A stretch of DNA of 40,356 bases from Dictyoglomus sp. NZ13-RE01. Its GTDB lineage: Bacteria > Dictyoglomota > Dictyoglomia > Dictyoglomales > Dictyoglomaceae. A model generated the notes under the pieces. The model searched no databases and was not told where the DNA came from. It worked only from the letters and a program-made list of their open reading frames with translations. The stretch is taken from the NCBI GenBank assembly GCA_002878375.1, contig NIRF01000012.1, positions 1 to 40,356 on the forward strand, given 5' to 3'. The translations under genes and the position numbers were made by a program. Positions within the stretch are counted from its first letter, which is position 1; each line of letters begins with the position of its first letter. Shown here one piece after another: positions 1-6,813 of the stretch.

Positions 1-4
1 ATTA

Positions 5-80
5 TGGTGGCCCTACGGGGATTCGAACCCCGGTTTTTGGGTTGAGAACCCAACGTCCTGGTCCACTAGACGATAGGGCC
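5..80 (-). tRNA. tRNA-Glu (anticodon CTC), CCA encoded
   Basis: Read on the minus strand this folds as a full cloverleaf. The acceptor stem GGCCCTA pairs with TAGGGCC, the T-arm contains GGTTCGAATCC, and the five-base anticodon stem TTGGG/CCCAA encloses the loop TTCTCAA. The anticodon CTC reads the Glu codon GAG. Discriminator A and a genomically encoded CCA (5-7) follow. It lies 7 bases downstream of tRNA-Gln and is presumably cotranscribed with it. Confidence 0.96.
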
Positions 81-87
81 ATTTAAT

Positions 88-162
88 TGGCTGGGGAGGA
101 TGGACTCGAACCATCCCTACCTGATCCAGAGTCAGGCGTCCTACCAACTAGACGACTCCCCA
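88..162 (-). tRNA. tRNA-Gln (anticodon CTG), CCA encoded
   Basis: Minus-strand cloverleaf with acceptor TGGGGAG/CTCCCCA, discriminator G and encoded CCA (88-90). The anticodon stem CCTGA/TCAGG holds the loop CTCTGGA, giving anticodon CTG, which reads CAG (Gln). The T-arm has GGTTCGAGTCC. It is the first gene of a two-tRNA unit behind a consensus-like promoter. Confidence 0.95.
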
Positions 163-177
163 GTTAAAACTATGTTA

Positions 178-206
178 ATGATAAATAATAGATTAAGTTT
201 TGTCAA
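178..206 (-). promoter_or_regulatory. Sigma-70-type promoter of the tRNA-Gln/Glu unit
   Basis: On the minus strand a perfect -35 TTGACA (201-206) and a -10 TATCAT (178-183) are separated by exactly 17 bases. The expected start lies about 10 bases before tRNA-Gln. The same -35/-10 pair with the same spacing recurs before the transporter operon at 13432-13460. Confidence 0.8.
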
Positions 207-291
207 TAATTTAGTATAATTTATATAGTTAATTATATTCTAAAATCTACCTCTACAAAAACCTTAGATTTCAAGAGTTAAGCGAACCATC

Positions 292-1081
292 ATGAGAAAA
301 GATAAAATAATGTCTCTTAAAGATATATATCTTAATTATATTTTTATGTTACAGGTAGAAGGTAAATCTAAAAAGACTCTTGAACAATACACAATGGTTT
401 TAGATGATTTTATTGATTTTGTTGGCGATTTAGAAAATATTTCTGTCTTAAAAATTTATCAATATATTCAGACCCTCAAAGAGAAGGGATTAAAGCCTCA
501 TACTATTCATGATTATACAAAAATAATAAAAATCTTCCTTAATTATCTTTACAGAGAGGAAATTATCACACAAAATATTGGGGAAAGATTAAACCTAATT
601 CCTTACCTAAGCAATACCCATATGTTTTAAACGATGAACAAGTTTTTAGACTACTTAAAGCATGTCCCAAAAAACCCTTTAAGGATTTTAGAAATTATAC
701 GATCATTCTAAAATTTTTAGACACAGGTATAAGGCTCTCCGAACTTTTAAATTTAACTGTCAATGATGTTAACTTAATCAAAAGAAGTCTCCAAAACATG
801 GGAAGGGTGGTAAAGATAGAGAGGTTTATTTTGTAAAAGAACTTGCAAAAGTTTTAGCTCAGTATATCAAAAAGAGAGTTTTTATACCTTGTTCTTCACA
901 TACTCTTAGACATACATTTGCGAATAATTTCATAAGAAATGGTGGAGATGTGTTTACTTTGCAAAGAATACTTGGAGATTCTGACATTACAACTTGTATG
1001 ATATATGTTCATCTTAGTGGAAAGGACATACAACAGGCAATGATGAAGTTTAGTCCAGTGGATAGATTGGAAAGATATTAA
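292..1081 (+). pseudogene. Decayed tyrosine recombinase (XerC/D-like integrase)
   Basis: The first 100 or so codons (292 to about 600) encode a SAM-like core-binding domain, with motifs such as GKSKKTLEQY and GLKPHTIHDY. The reading frame then shifts near 590-605, where QYPYVLNDEQ and the first catalytic Arg region TGIRLSELL continue in another frame. It shifts again near 782, where HGKGGKDREVYF (catalytic Lys), SHTLRHTFA and MIYVHLS (Tyr nucleophile) follow, to a stop at 1079-1081. About 35-40 residues usually found between the Lys strand and HxxRH appear to be missing. The box that usually reads LGHS reads LGDS, so a catalytic His is Asp. The gene therefore looks inactive: a relic of a mobile element or an extra Xer copy beside tRNA genes. 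Family assignment is strong; the exact shift points are approximate. Confidence 0.85.
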
Positions 1082-1110
1082 AGTTTTTGGGTGGGGGGTG
1101 GGAAAGATGT

Positions 1111-1461
1111 TTAACGTATCCCAAGTTTGTCTAATATCTCTTTAGCTTTTATTAAAACTCTCTGAGCATCTTCATACTTAATCTCTTTATCACTGTTGTA
1201 ATCTGCATCATTACGATATCTCCTAATCGTATCTAAAGTTCTACCTATCCTCTTTTCATCAGAATTTTGTGATCTCATATAATAATCAATAACTTTTTTA
1301 TGGACATCTGAAGAAGTATAACTCCTATATTCTGTTCTATTCCTTGCAATACAAAAAACACCATAGTAAGCCCTACTTATCCCAGAGCGTAGATAAGCTT
1401 CTCCTCCTTTATTTATCAATTCTTTTGCAACTCTTATATACTCTTTCCAGTCAAAACTCAT
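1111..1461 (-). CDS. HEPN-domain protein, last gene of a three-gene cassette
   Basis: A 116-residue, mostly helical protein. The motif SGISRAYYGVFCIARN (residues 26-41) is characteristic of HEPN-domain proteins. The C-terminal helix carries RNDADY (83-88), the position where ribonucleolytic HEPN toxins have an R-x4-6-H motif; here Tyr stands where His would be, so RNase activity is uncertain. The start codon overlaps the stop of the upstream gene by four bases (ATGA), indicating translational coupling. HEPN proteins often act as toxins, or as nucleic-acid-binding partners, in toxin-antitoxin and defence modules. That role is inferred here from the domain and from the location beside a dead integrase. 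Confidence 0.75.
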   Translation of the reverse strand: MSFDWKEYIRVAKELINKGGEAYLRSGISRAYYGVFCIARNRTEYRSYTSSDVHKKVIDYYMRSQNSDEKRIGRTLDTIRRYRNDADYNSDKEIKYEDAQRVLIKAKEILDKLGIR

Positions 1462-1919
1462 AATGACTCTTCTGTATAGTTTAACCTTCCATTAACTTTG
1501 TCTAATATTTTTAAAAACCATGTTTCAAAAAGTTTATTTTCTAATTCTACTGCCTTCTCAGGAGATAAGTTCGTCTTTATTACAATAAAAAGCTCATCCC
1601 AATCCCCCTCAGGATCGTGATGAATTTCAAGATAAAGTGGGAATTCTCCAAAAACCTCTTTAATTTTTTCAATTGCTTCCTCAAGTATTGGAATTAGGTC
1701 CTCGTTAGATTTTAAAAACCTTTCTACTTCGTCTTTATTAATGAACTCATATTTTCTCTCTAAAAGGGCAATTTTGTGCTCTAATGATTGGAAGACAGAA
1801 CTTTCCACCCTATCCTCAGTAGGAATTTCAGGCATTTTAATATTACTAACCCCATAGATAAAAGAAAATGGAGGATTAACTAAAGAATATAAATTTTGAT
1901 GGTATTCAGGTTTTTGCAT
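1458..1919 (-). CDS. Conserved hypothetical protein, middle gene of the HEPN cassette
   Basis: 153 residues, soluble, with no signal peptide or membrane segment. I do not recognise a named domain. The N-terminal part contains a helical, probably coiled region (about residues 45-90). The C-terminal part has an acidic strand with HHDPEGDWDELFIVIKT, followed by a helix with SPEKAVELENKLFETWFLKI. The motif resembles small uncharacterised proteins encoded next to HEPN proteins, as I recall them; this was not checked. Its stop overlaps the HEPN start by four bases, and its own start shares one base with the stop of the TIGR04255-like gene. The three genes should therefore be made together, and the products may form a complex. 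It could be the antitoxin or regulatory partner, but nothing in the sequence proves this. Confidence 0.6.
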   Translation of the reverse strand: MQKPEYHQNLYSLVNPPFSFIYGVSNIKMPEIPTEDRVESSVFQSLEHKIALLERKYEFINKDEVERFLKSNEDLIPILEEAIEKIKEVFGEFPLYLEIHHDPEGDWDELFIVIKTNLSPEKAVELENKLFETWFLKILDKVNGRLNYTEESL

Positions 1920-2662
1920 TACACTAATTCCTCCTCAAAGGTTTCTCTTAATTTCTGAGTGATAGACTCTTCAAAAGCATGCTCAATTCTTTCATGAGCT
2001 TTATCAAGCCATATCGGGAGTTTGTCAAAAGAAATATATTCTGGAGTTATCATAGCATAATCAATATCAAGTACTAAGGAAAGAGCTTCTTTCTTTTCAG
2101 GTATGACTGTTGCAAAAGATAATATAAGATTTTCGTTTCCTTCCTCGTATGGAAACTCTACTCTTGTTAAAAAAGTAGAGTAAGTTTTTGGCAATCCTTC
2201 GGGAATAAGAGGATAATATCGAAAATAATCGCTTAATTCTATAGAATTAGAAAACTTAAAATTGTTTATATATCTAAGACCTATTCTTTTTAAACCTTTA
2301 GGATTTGCTATTTCTTTGTAAACATTGAAGTTATCTAATATCATTTTTTTAAAAATTTCCCAATTGGGATATGGCTTTAGTTGATTAATGACAAAAATAT
2401 GTGGTGCAATTTGAATCAAGGCAGTTTTATCCGTTTTAATAAATTTAAGTCTTGGTGGAGTTGGTTCTATAATTTGTTCTATACCTTTTTCTGAAGGTTT
2501 TAATTGTATACCAATTCCCATATCTTGTGTCTTTTCTGGAAACTCTTTTCTTACCTTTTCGTATACTAAACCCGGTATTGTCATGTCCCATTCTCTATCT
2601 GGAATAAACTCAAATTCACACAATGCTTCTACAACTGGGGGATTTTTATATCTTCTTCCCAT
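1919..2662 (-). CDS. TIGR04255-like protein, first gene of the HEPN cassette
   Basis: 247 residues with the N-terminal signature YKNPPVVEALCEFEF (residues 5-19), typical of the sporadically distributed TIGR04255 family of unknown function. Further family-like features are a strand-rich middle with TALIQIAPHIFVINQLKPYPNW and a C-terminal helical segment with DKAHERIEHAFEESIT. There are no membrane segments. It begins at an ATG preceded by GGGAGGAAATTAA and is the promoter-proximal gene of the cassette. Families with this patchy distribution are often part of mobile defence or toxin-antitoxin loci. Its biochemical role is unknown. Confidence 0.72.
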   Translation of the reverse strand: MGRRYKNPPVVEALCEFEFIPDREWDMTIPGLVYEKVRKEFPEKTQDMGIGIQLKPSEKGIEQIIEPTPPRLKFIKTDKTALIQIAPHIFVINQLKPYPNWEIFKKMILDNFNVYKEIANPKGLKRIGLRYINNFKFSNSIELSDYFRYYPLIPEGLPKTYSTFLTRVEFPYEEGNENLILSFATVIPEKKEALSLVLDIDYAMITPEYISFDKLPIWLDKAHERIEHAFEESITQKLRETFEEELV

Positions 2663-2708
2663 TTAATTTCCTCCCAAATCTTAAAGGTAAACTTTCATAA
2701 TCTTTTAT

Positions 2709-2738
2709 AATATATAACAAAGAATAATAGGTTGTCTA
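2709..2738 (-). promoter_or_regulatory. Probable promoter of the TIGR04255/HEPN cassette
   Basis: On the minus strand -35 TAGACA (2733-2738) and -10 TATATT (2709-2714) are separated by 18 bases, about 47 bases upstream of the first gene of the cassette. Both elements have one or more mismatches to consensus in an AT-rich background, so confidence is moderate. No other clear element was seen in 2663-2838 apart from a weak hairpin. Confidence 0.45.
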
Positions 2739-2802
2739 CTATGTAAGGATTACTTTTGCAAATAGGTATGGACATAGGTACCAGTATAAGTAGTAATGAA
2801 GT

Positions 2803-2828
2803 AGAGGAATAAAAAACCTTCTTCCTCT
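2803..2828 (-). terminator. Weak hairpin after the ABC-2 exporter operon
   Basis: The 7-bp arms AGAGGAA (2803-2809) and TTCCTCT (2822-2828) can pair around a 12-base loop just downstream of the exporter permease stop. No clean U-run follows on the minus strand, so it may stabilise the 3' end rather than terminate transcription. Confidence 0.3.
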
Positions 2829-2838
2829 AAATTTTCAA

Positions 2839-3636
2839 TCAACTTCCTGAACTTGAATAATAACGAAGTGCAAAATTCCAAAGTTTACATACAATTAGAA
2901 AGAAAATAATCGAAACTATTGGAGATATAATCACAAACACCAAACTAAATTTGTCGTTTGTTATATAAAATAAACTTGGATAATATGAAGCAAAACCAAT
3001 CGGAATGATTACAGTAAATATAAGCCTAAGTATATCGTTATATATTGTAATTGGATATTTAGAAAACTCGGAAAGTTCCATTGCAAGATTAGAAAGGTCA
3101 GTATGAGCAACCGTAAAGAACGACACCATAGAACCTAATAAAGTCAATGATGCATATATTAGACTCCCTGAAATAAGCAGTAAAGGTAAGAAAATGATTT
3201 TTATTAAAGTTAGTTTTAGTTTGGTAACAGCAATAATTAGTATAATAATCCCAAATATTAAATCCCCTATTCCATCCTCATCAAACGAATCTGTCATTAT
3301 TTGAAAAATGACATTTACTGGTCTTAATAAAAATCTATCCAACATGCCAGTTCTTATATAATAGGGTATTGACATTGTATTAACAAAAAAATAATGCCAT
3401 ATACCAAAACTGGTACTTGAAAAAGCATACAAAAATAAAATCTGATTAAAGTCCCACCCTCTAATATTATCAACAATATTAAATATAAAAACGATGATCA
3501 AGATATTTATAAGATTTTTTAAAATCAGTGCAATTATTCCAAAAACAAAGTCCAAGTTATACTCCATAAGAGAACTAATGTTTATCTTAAAAAATTGAAA
3601 ATAGAGTTTCAAATACCTAAAAAGTGTTTCCTTCAT
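2839..3636 (-). CDS. ABC-2 type exporter permease (DUF990-like)
   Basis: 265 residues with six predicted membrane segments in the ABC-2 layout. The pattern YNLDFVFGIIALILKN near residues 26-41 and the loop RTGMLDRFLLRPVNVIFQ resemble the DUF990 (PF06182) group of ABC-2 permeases. These work as two different permeases with one ATPase. Its start is three bases beyond the stop of the preceding permease gene, which is broken by two nonsense codons; the ATPase lies further upstream. The substrate is unknown; members of this class are usually treated as exporters or as handling lipophilic or glycan-type compounds. This subunit looks intact, but the complex may be crippled because its partner is damaged. 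Confidence 0.82.
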   Translation of the reverse strand: MKETLFRYLKLYFQFFKINISSLMEYNLDFVFGIIALILKNLINILIIVFIFNIVDNIRGWDFNQILFLYAFSSTSFGIWHYFFVNTMSIPYYIRTGMLDRFLLRPVNVIFQIMTDSFDEDGIGDLIFGIIILIIAVTKLKLTLIKIIFLPLLLISGSLIYASLTLLGSMVSFFTVAHTDLSNLAMELSEFSKYPITIYNDILRLIFTVIIPIGFASYYPSLFYITNDKFSLVFVIISPIVSIIFFLIVCKLWNFALRYYSSSGS

Positions 3637-3639
3637 AAC

Positions 3640-4467
3640 CTAACCACCTTGATTTATTAGTTTTTTCAGAGCCTTTCTATAAACTAGCCTATATAGGAAA
3701 TACAAAATTATTATCCACACAAATTGATATCCTAAGATGAATGAAAAACTATAATTAGATTTTCCTATAAAAAACTCTAATGGCGTAAAATATATAATCT
3801 TGAACGGAAGGAAATTCACTATTTTTTTAAATACCTCTGGATATAAGGTTATCGGCATAATCTTTCCCGCAAGTATTGCCATCACTACATACTTAAAACT
3901 CTGAATTCCCCAAATACTCACTGTATAAAAAGACATAATACCAAGAATTAACTCAAAATAGAATGTAAAAATATAAGAAAAAAGCAATATAACCAGAAAT
4001 TGTAAAATGGTTAAAATACCATTTTGGGATAATTCAGGAACAAAAATTAACATAATTCCTATAGCAGGTAATGCGTTGGTTAACAACTTATAAATACTTC
4101 TTCCTATTGATTCGTAAAATAGCTGTATTTGAATGTCAACTGGCTTTAACAAAGTATGAATTATATTCCCAGTTCTTACATAATCGCTAAACTCTCAACT
4201 TACATTGGAAGGTAAAATAAAGTCAATAACCTGTGACATATAAATATATACTAAGATATCTTTGAACGTATATTGTTCTATGCTAAATGAGACCGTTGAG
4301 GCGTATATAGCCTTCTACAAGAAATATTGGATGATTATATAAAATAAAGTTGTCAAAAAATTAAAAAATGTTGCCAATCTATATACATATTGCTCTAAAA
4401 AACCAATTCTTATTAACCGAAACATTAACTTTATGCGAGCACTAATAATGTCCACAGTCTTAAGCAT
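3640..4467 (-). pseudogene. ABC-2 (DUF990-like) permease broken by two in-frame stops
   Basis: The natural start is the ATG at 4465-4467, which overlaps the ATPase stop as TAATG. In that frame the protein begins MLKTVDIISARIKLMFRLIR and shows normal ABC-2 permease features, with loop YVRTGNIIHTLLKPVDIQIQ. The frame is interrupted by TAG at codon 51 (4315-4317) and TGA at codon 91 (4195-4197). No frameshift is needed: the 275-codon frame runs on to a normal stop at 3640. The part downstream of the second stop could only be made from an internal TTG (4150-4152), which would lack the first membrane segments. It may be a young pseudogene, since the sequence is otherwise well kept. Sequencing error is unlikely to create two separate stops. 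The sister permease (2839-3636) and the ATPase (4467-5444) are intact. Confidence 0.8.
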
Positions 4468-5444
4468 TATGATATATTTCCCTTTTCTTTGATATAAATC
4501 TGCTTAACTATTTCTTCAAGGTCTTGATATTTTATCTCCATTTCTACGACAAAATTTTCCCTCAAAATCTCTGTTATTATCTGTGAAACATAATTTTTTG
4601 GTACTTCATTAATTAATAAGCGGTTTTTAGAAATTTGATAAGAGAATCTTTTAACAATTTCAGGGACTACTATGTCTTCCTTTTTCATAATAAATAAGAT
4701 TTGACTTTGAATATTAAAACTATTGATGATTTCATTTTTTTGTCCGTCTATTATGATTTTTCCCTTATCTAAAATCAATATCCTTTCGCATACTTCTTCG
4801 ATATCTGAAATATCATGGGTTGTGAGAATAAGTGTAACCTTATTTTCCTTTTTTAATTCTTTAAGAAAATTAAGAATCGCTTCCTTACTAAAAATATCTA
4901 ACCCTATGGTTGGCTCATCTAAAAATACAATTTCAGGATTATGCAGAAATGCAGCACACAATTCAACTCTCATTTTTTCGCCTAAACTTAATGTCCTTAC
5001 TGGTCTATTCATAATTTCGCTAATATCGAGAAGTTCTGAAAAGAATTCAAGTCTACTAATAAAATCTTTATCATTAATCCGATAAATTTCTTTCAATAAT
5101 TTAAAAGATTCAATGGCTGATATATCCCATCTTAATTGACATCTTTGTCCAAAGACTGCACTTATTCTATAATTATTCACTTTCCTATATTTTGTTGGTA
5201 CATTTCCTAAGACCCTTACTTCTCCGTATGTTGGTTCCAAAATTCCAGTTAAAATCTTAATTAATGTGGACTTGCCAGCTCCATTTACGCCAATTAGACC
5301 AACAAATTCATTTGAATTTATCGAAAAGCTTACATTATCTAAGGCTTTGATTTCTTTTAAATTTTTTTGAAAGAGCTTTCTTAGATTTATATCTTCATAA
5401 GTTCTATAAATTTTCGTCAAATTTTTAACTTCAATAACCTTCAT
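4467..5444 (-). CDS. ABC-2 exporter ATPase subunit
   Basis: 325 residues. Walker A is GVNGAGKST (residues 52-60), the signature is LSLGEKMR, Walker B is IVFLDEPT, and the switch His is in LILTTHD. The N-terminus has the KIYRTYEDINLRKLFQK insertion seen in ATPases that pair with DUF990-type permeases. The C-terminal 80 or so residues form an accessory domain typical of exporter ATPases. It is first in the operon and its stop overlaps the start of the first permease. It powers the membrane complex encoded downstream, whose first permease gene is interrupted, so its present function is doubtful. The only nearby SD-like sequence is GGGAG, about 14 bases before the ATG. Confidence 0.88.
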   Translation of the reverse strand: MKVIEVKNLTKIYRTYEDINLRKLFQKNLKEIKALDNVSFSINSNEFVGLIGVNGAGKSTLIKILTGILEPTYGEVRVLGNVPTKYRKVNNYRISAVFGQRCQLRWDISAIESFKLLKEIYRINDKDFISRLEFFSELLDISEIMNRPVRTLSLGEKMRVELCAAFLHNPEIVFLDEPTIGLDIFSKEAILNFLKELKKENKVTLILTTHDISDIEEVCERILILDKGKIIIDGQKNEIINSFNIQSQILFIMKKEDIVVPEIVKRFSYQISKNRLLINEVPKNYVSQIITEILRENFVVEMEIKYQDLEEIVKQIYIKEKGNIS

Positions 5445-5529
5445 TTTAAAAGTTTATACTCCCAATTTTTAATTTCGTTCCACCTCATATCTCTATCATT
5501 TTTTTTCTACCTCTTTATCACCCACTTAG

Positions 5530-5558
5530 ATCATACTTTATCTGCATAATATCTTCAA
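5530..5558 (-). promoter_or_regulatory. Probable promoter of the ABC-2 exporter operon
   Basis: Minus-strand -35 TTGAAG (5553-5558) and -10 TATGAT (5530-5535) with a 17-base spacer. It predicts a leader of about 75-80 bases before the ATPase start codon. The call rests only on consensus match and position. Confidence 0.45.
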
Positions 5559-5631
5559 ATCGTAGCATATCTTAAAAAACGCTGTGATTAATTATAACAA
5601 CTATATATACACAAAAAAGTAGATTTTATTG

Positions 5632-5637
5632 TATAAT
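5632..5637 (+). promoter_or_regulatory. btuF: -10 box for the B12 riboswitch and btuFCD transcript
   Basis: A perfect TATAAT (5632-5637) lies about 10 bases before the riboswitch P1 stem, at the right distance for transcription to begin at or just before it. No good -35 hexamer is visible 16-18 bases upstream, so only the -10 element is claimed. Confidence 0.5.
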
Positions 5638-5647
5638 TAACTTAAAA

Positions 5648-5810
5648 AAGGTATAAGGTTCCCGAAAGGGATTAAAAGGGAAGTGCGGTGGAAGTCCGCC
5701 GCGGTCCCGCCACTGTGATGGGGAGCCTTCTCCATAATGCCACTGGGGAAATTTCCCTGGGAAGGCGGAGAGGGCGATGAACCAGAGCCAGGAGACCTGC
5801 CTTATACCTT
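5648..5810 (+). ncRNA. Cobalamin (AdoCbl) riboswitch
   Basis: The element is closed by a perfect 11-bp P1, AAGGTATAAGG (5648-5658) with CCTTATACCTT (5800-5810). It contains the conserved core GCCACTGTGATGGGGAG and the B12 box GAGCCAGGAGACCTGCC (5785-5801), which match the cobalamin riboswitch consensus. It precedes the B12 importer genes btuFCD. Together with the downstream terminator it should reduce importer expression when cobalamin is plentiful. Confidence 0.96.
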
Positions 5811-5818
5811 ATAAAGGG

Positions 5819-5848
5819 TCCAACTCCTTCGAGGAAAGGAGGTTGGAG
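5819..5848 (+). promoter_or_regulatory. Expression-platform hairpin with SD-mimic arm
   Basis: TCCAACTCCTT (5819-5829) pairs with AAGGA and GTTGGA (5836-5840, 5842-5847) with one bulged G, forming a stem just after the riboswitch. Its 5' arm contains CTCCTT, complementary to the real ribosome binding site of btuF (AAGGAGGTG, 5896-5904). Its 3' arm repeats AAGGAGG. The arm could therefore switch between this hairpin and the btuF SD. Regulation by this swap is inference. Confidence 0.55.
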
Positions 5849-5856
5849 TAAATAAT

Positions 5857-5895
5857 ACTCTACCTTTCTTCGAGGGGTAGAGTTTAATTTTTTTT
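5857..5895 (+). terminator. Intrinsic terminator (attenuator) upstream of btuF
   Basis: ACTCTACC (5857-5864) and GGTAGAGT (5876-5883) form an 8-bp stem, followed by TTAA and eight Ts (5888-5895). It lies between the riboswitch and the btuF ribosome binding site, which begins directly after the T-run. That position fits a riboswitch-controlled transcription attenuator. Confidence 0.8.
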
Positions 5896-5911
5896 AAGGA
5901 GGTGTAATTTT

Positions 5912-6802
5912 ATGAAAAGATCTTTAAGGATCTTATCTATCATTGTCCTATTACTTTTATGTATTAGTTTCTCAAAAACAAACTTTCCTATTGAGGTAAA
6001 GGATGATTTAGGAAGAGTTATAAAATTTTCACAAATTCCCAAAAGGATTGTTTCTTTAGCTCCCTCCTCTACAGAAATTTTATTCGCATTAGGGCTTGAT
6101 AAAGAGATTGTAGGTGTAACAGACTTTTGTGATTACCCAAAACAAGCTCAAACAAAAGAGAAAGTTGGAGGATTTAGCAATCCTAATGTTGAAAAAATAG
6201 TAAAATTAAATCCCGATCTTGTAGTTTTATATAAAAGCTTTCCTAAGGAGATATTCAACCAACTTACTCAACTATTACCAAATACCAATTTTATAGTGCT
6301 CGATCCCAAAAATTTTGAAGATGTATTAAATAATATTCTACTTTTAGGAAAGATTACAGGTAAAGAAACATCCGCTCTTAAAATTCATGGAAATATGTTA
6401 AGAAGATTAAAAGAGATAGAAAGAAAACTTACCTTTATAAAGCCCTCTAAAAAAGTTCTATTTTTGCTCTGGAATGATCCCTTTATTTCTGCATCACCAT
6501 CCACTTTTATAGGAGATTTGTTTAAAAAATTAAAAGTAATAAACATTGTGGAGAATGAAACTCCTGAGTACCCTATATTGAGTATTGAATATATTGTTAA
6601 CAAGAATCCAGATTATATAATAATTGGAGAAATGAGTGGAATAAATATAGATTCAATAATAAATAAACCTGAATTTTCAAGTATATCCGCCGTAAAAAAT
6701 AGAAAGGTCTATTATGTTAATGATGATTTAGTTTTTAGACCTGGACCAAGATTAATCGATGGCTTAGAAGCCCTATTTAGAATATTTTATCCTAATCTGT
6801 AA
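5912..6802 (+). CDS. btuF: Vitamin B12 ABC transporter substrate-binding protein
   Basis: 296 residues. An N-terminal hydrophobic signal (about residues 4-20) has no good lipobox, so the protein is probably periplasmic or tethered by its uncleaved signal. The class III binding-protein fold is shown by PKRIVSLAPSSTEILFALGL, IVGVTDFCDYP and the C-terminal GPRLIDGLEALFRIF. The start is supported by AAGGAGGTG seven bases before the ATG. It is the first gene behind the cobalamin riboswitch and is followed by the permease and the ATPase, which fixes cobalamin or a related corrinoid as the likely ligand. No cobalamin biosynthesis gene lies in the window, so uptake may matter for the corrinoid protein at 22853-23488 (inference). 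Confidence 0.92.
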   Translation: MKRSLRILSIIVLLLLCISFSKTNFPIEVKDDLGRVIKFSQIPKRIVSLAPSSTEILFALGLDKEIVGVTDFCDYPKQAQTKEKVGGFSNPNVEKIVKLNPDLVVLYKSFPKEIFNQLTQLLPNTNFIVLDPKNFEDVLNNILLLGKITGKETSALKIHGNMLRRLKEIERKLTFIKPSKKVLFLLWNDPFISASPSTFIGDLFKKLKVINIVENETPEYPILSIEYIVNKNPDYIIIGEMSGINIDSIINKPEFSSISAVKNRKVYYVNDDLVFRPGPRLIDGLEALFRIFYPNL

Positions 6803-6813
6803 TAAAATAATTA

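Noticed and set aside
1-1110. tRNA genes as attachment site of the relic integrase
   Set aside because: The integrase relic lies on the 5' side of the tRNA pair, and no copy of a tRNA 3' end was found to the right of the genes. An att site cannot be supported from this window.
4195-4317. Selenocysteine or pyrrolysine recoding of the permease stop codons
   Set aside because: One stop is UAG and the other UGA, neither is at a catalytic position, and no SECIS-like or special downstream structure was seen. Plain nonsense mutation is simpler.
4723-5085. Plus-strand open frame of about 120 codons opposite the ABC-2 ATPase
   Set aside because: It lies wholly antisense to a gene with all ABC motifs, lacks a ribosome site and resembles no family. 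Similar antisense frames opposite recN, dxs, nusB and others were rejected for the same reason.
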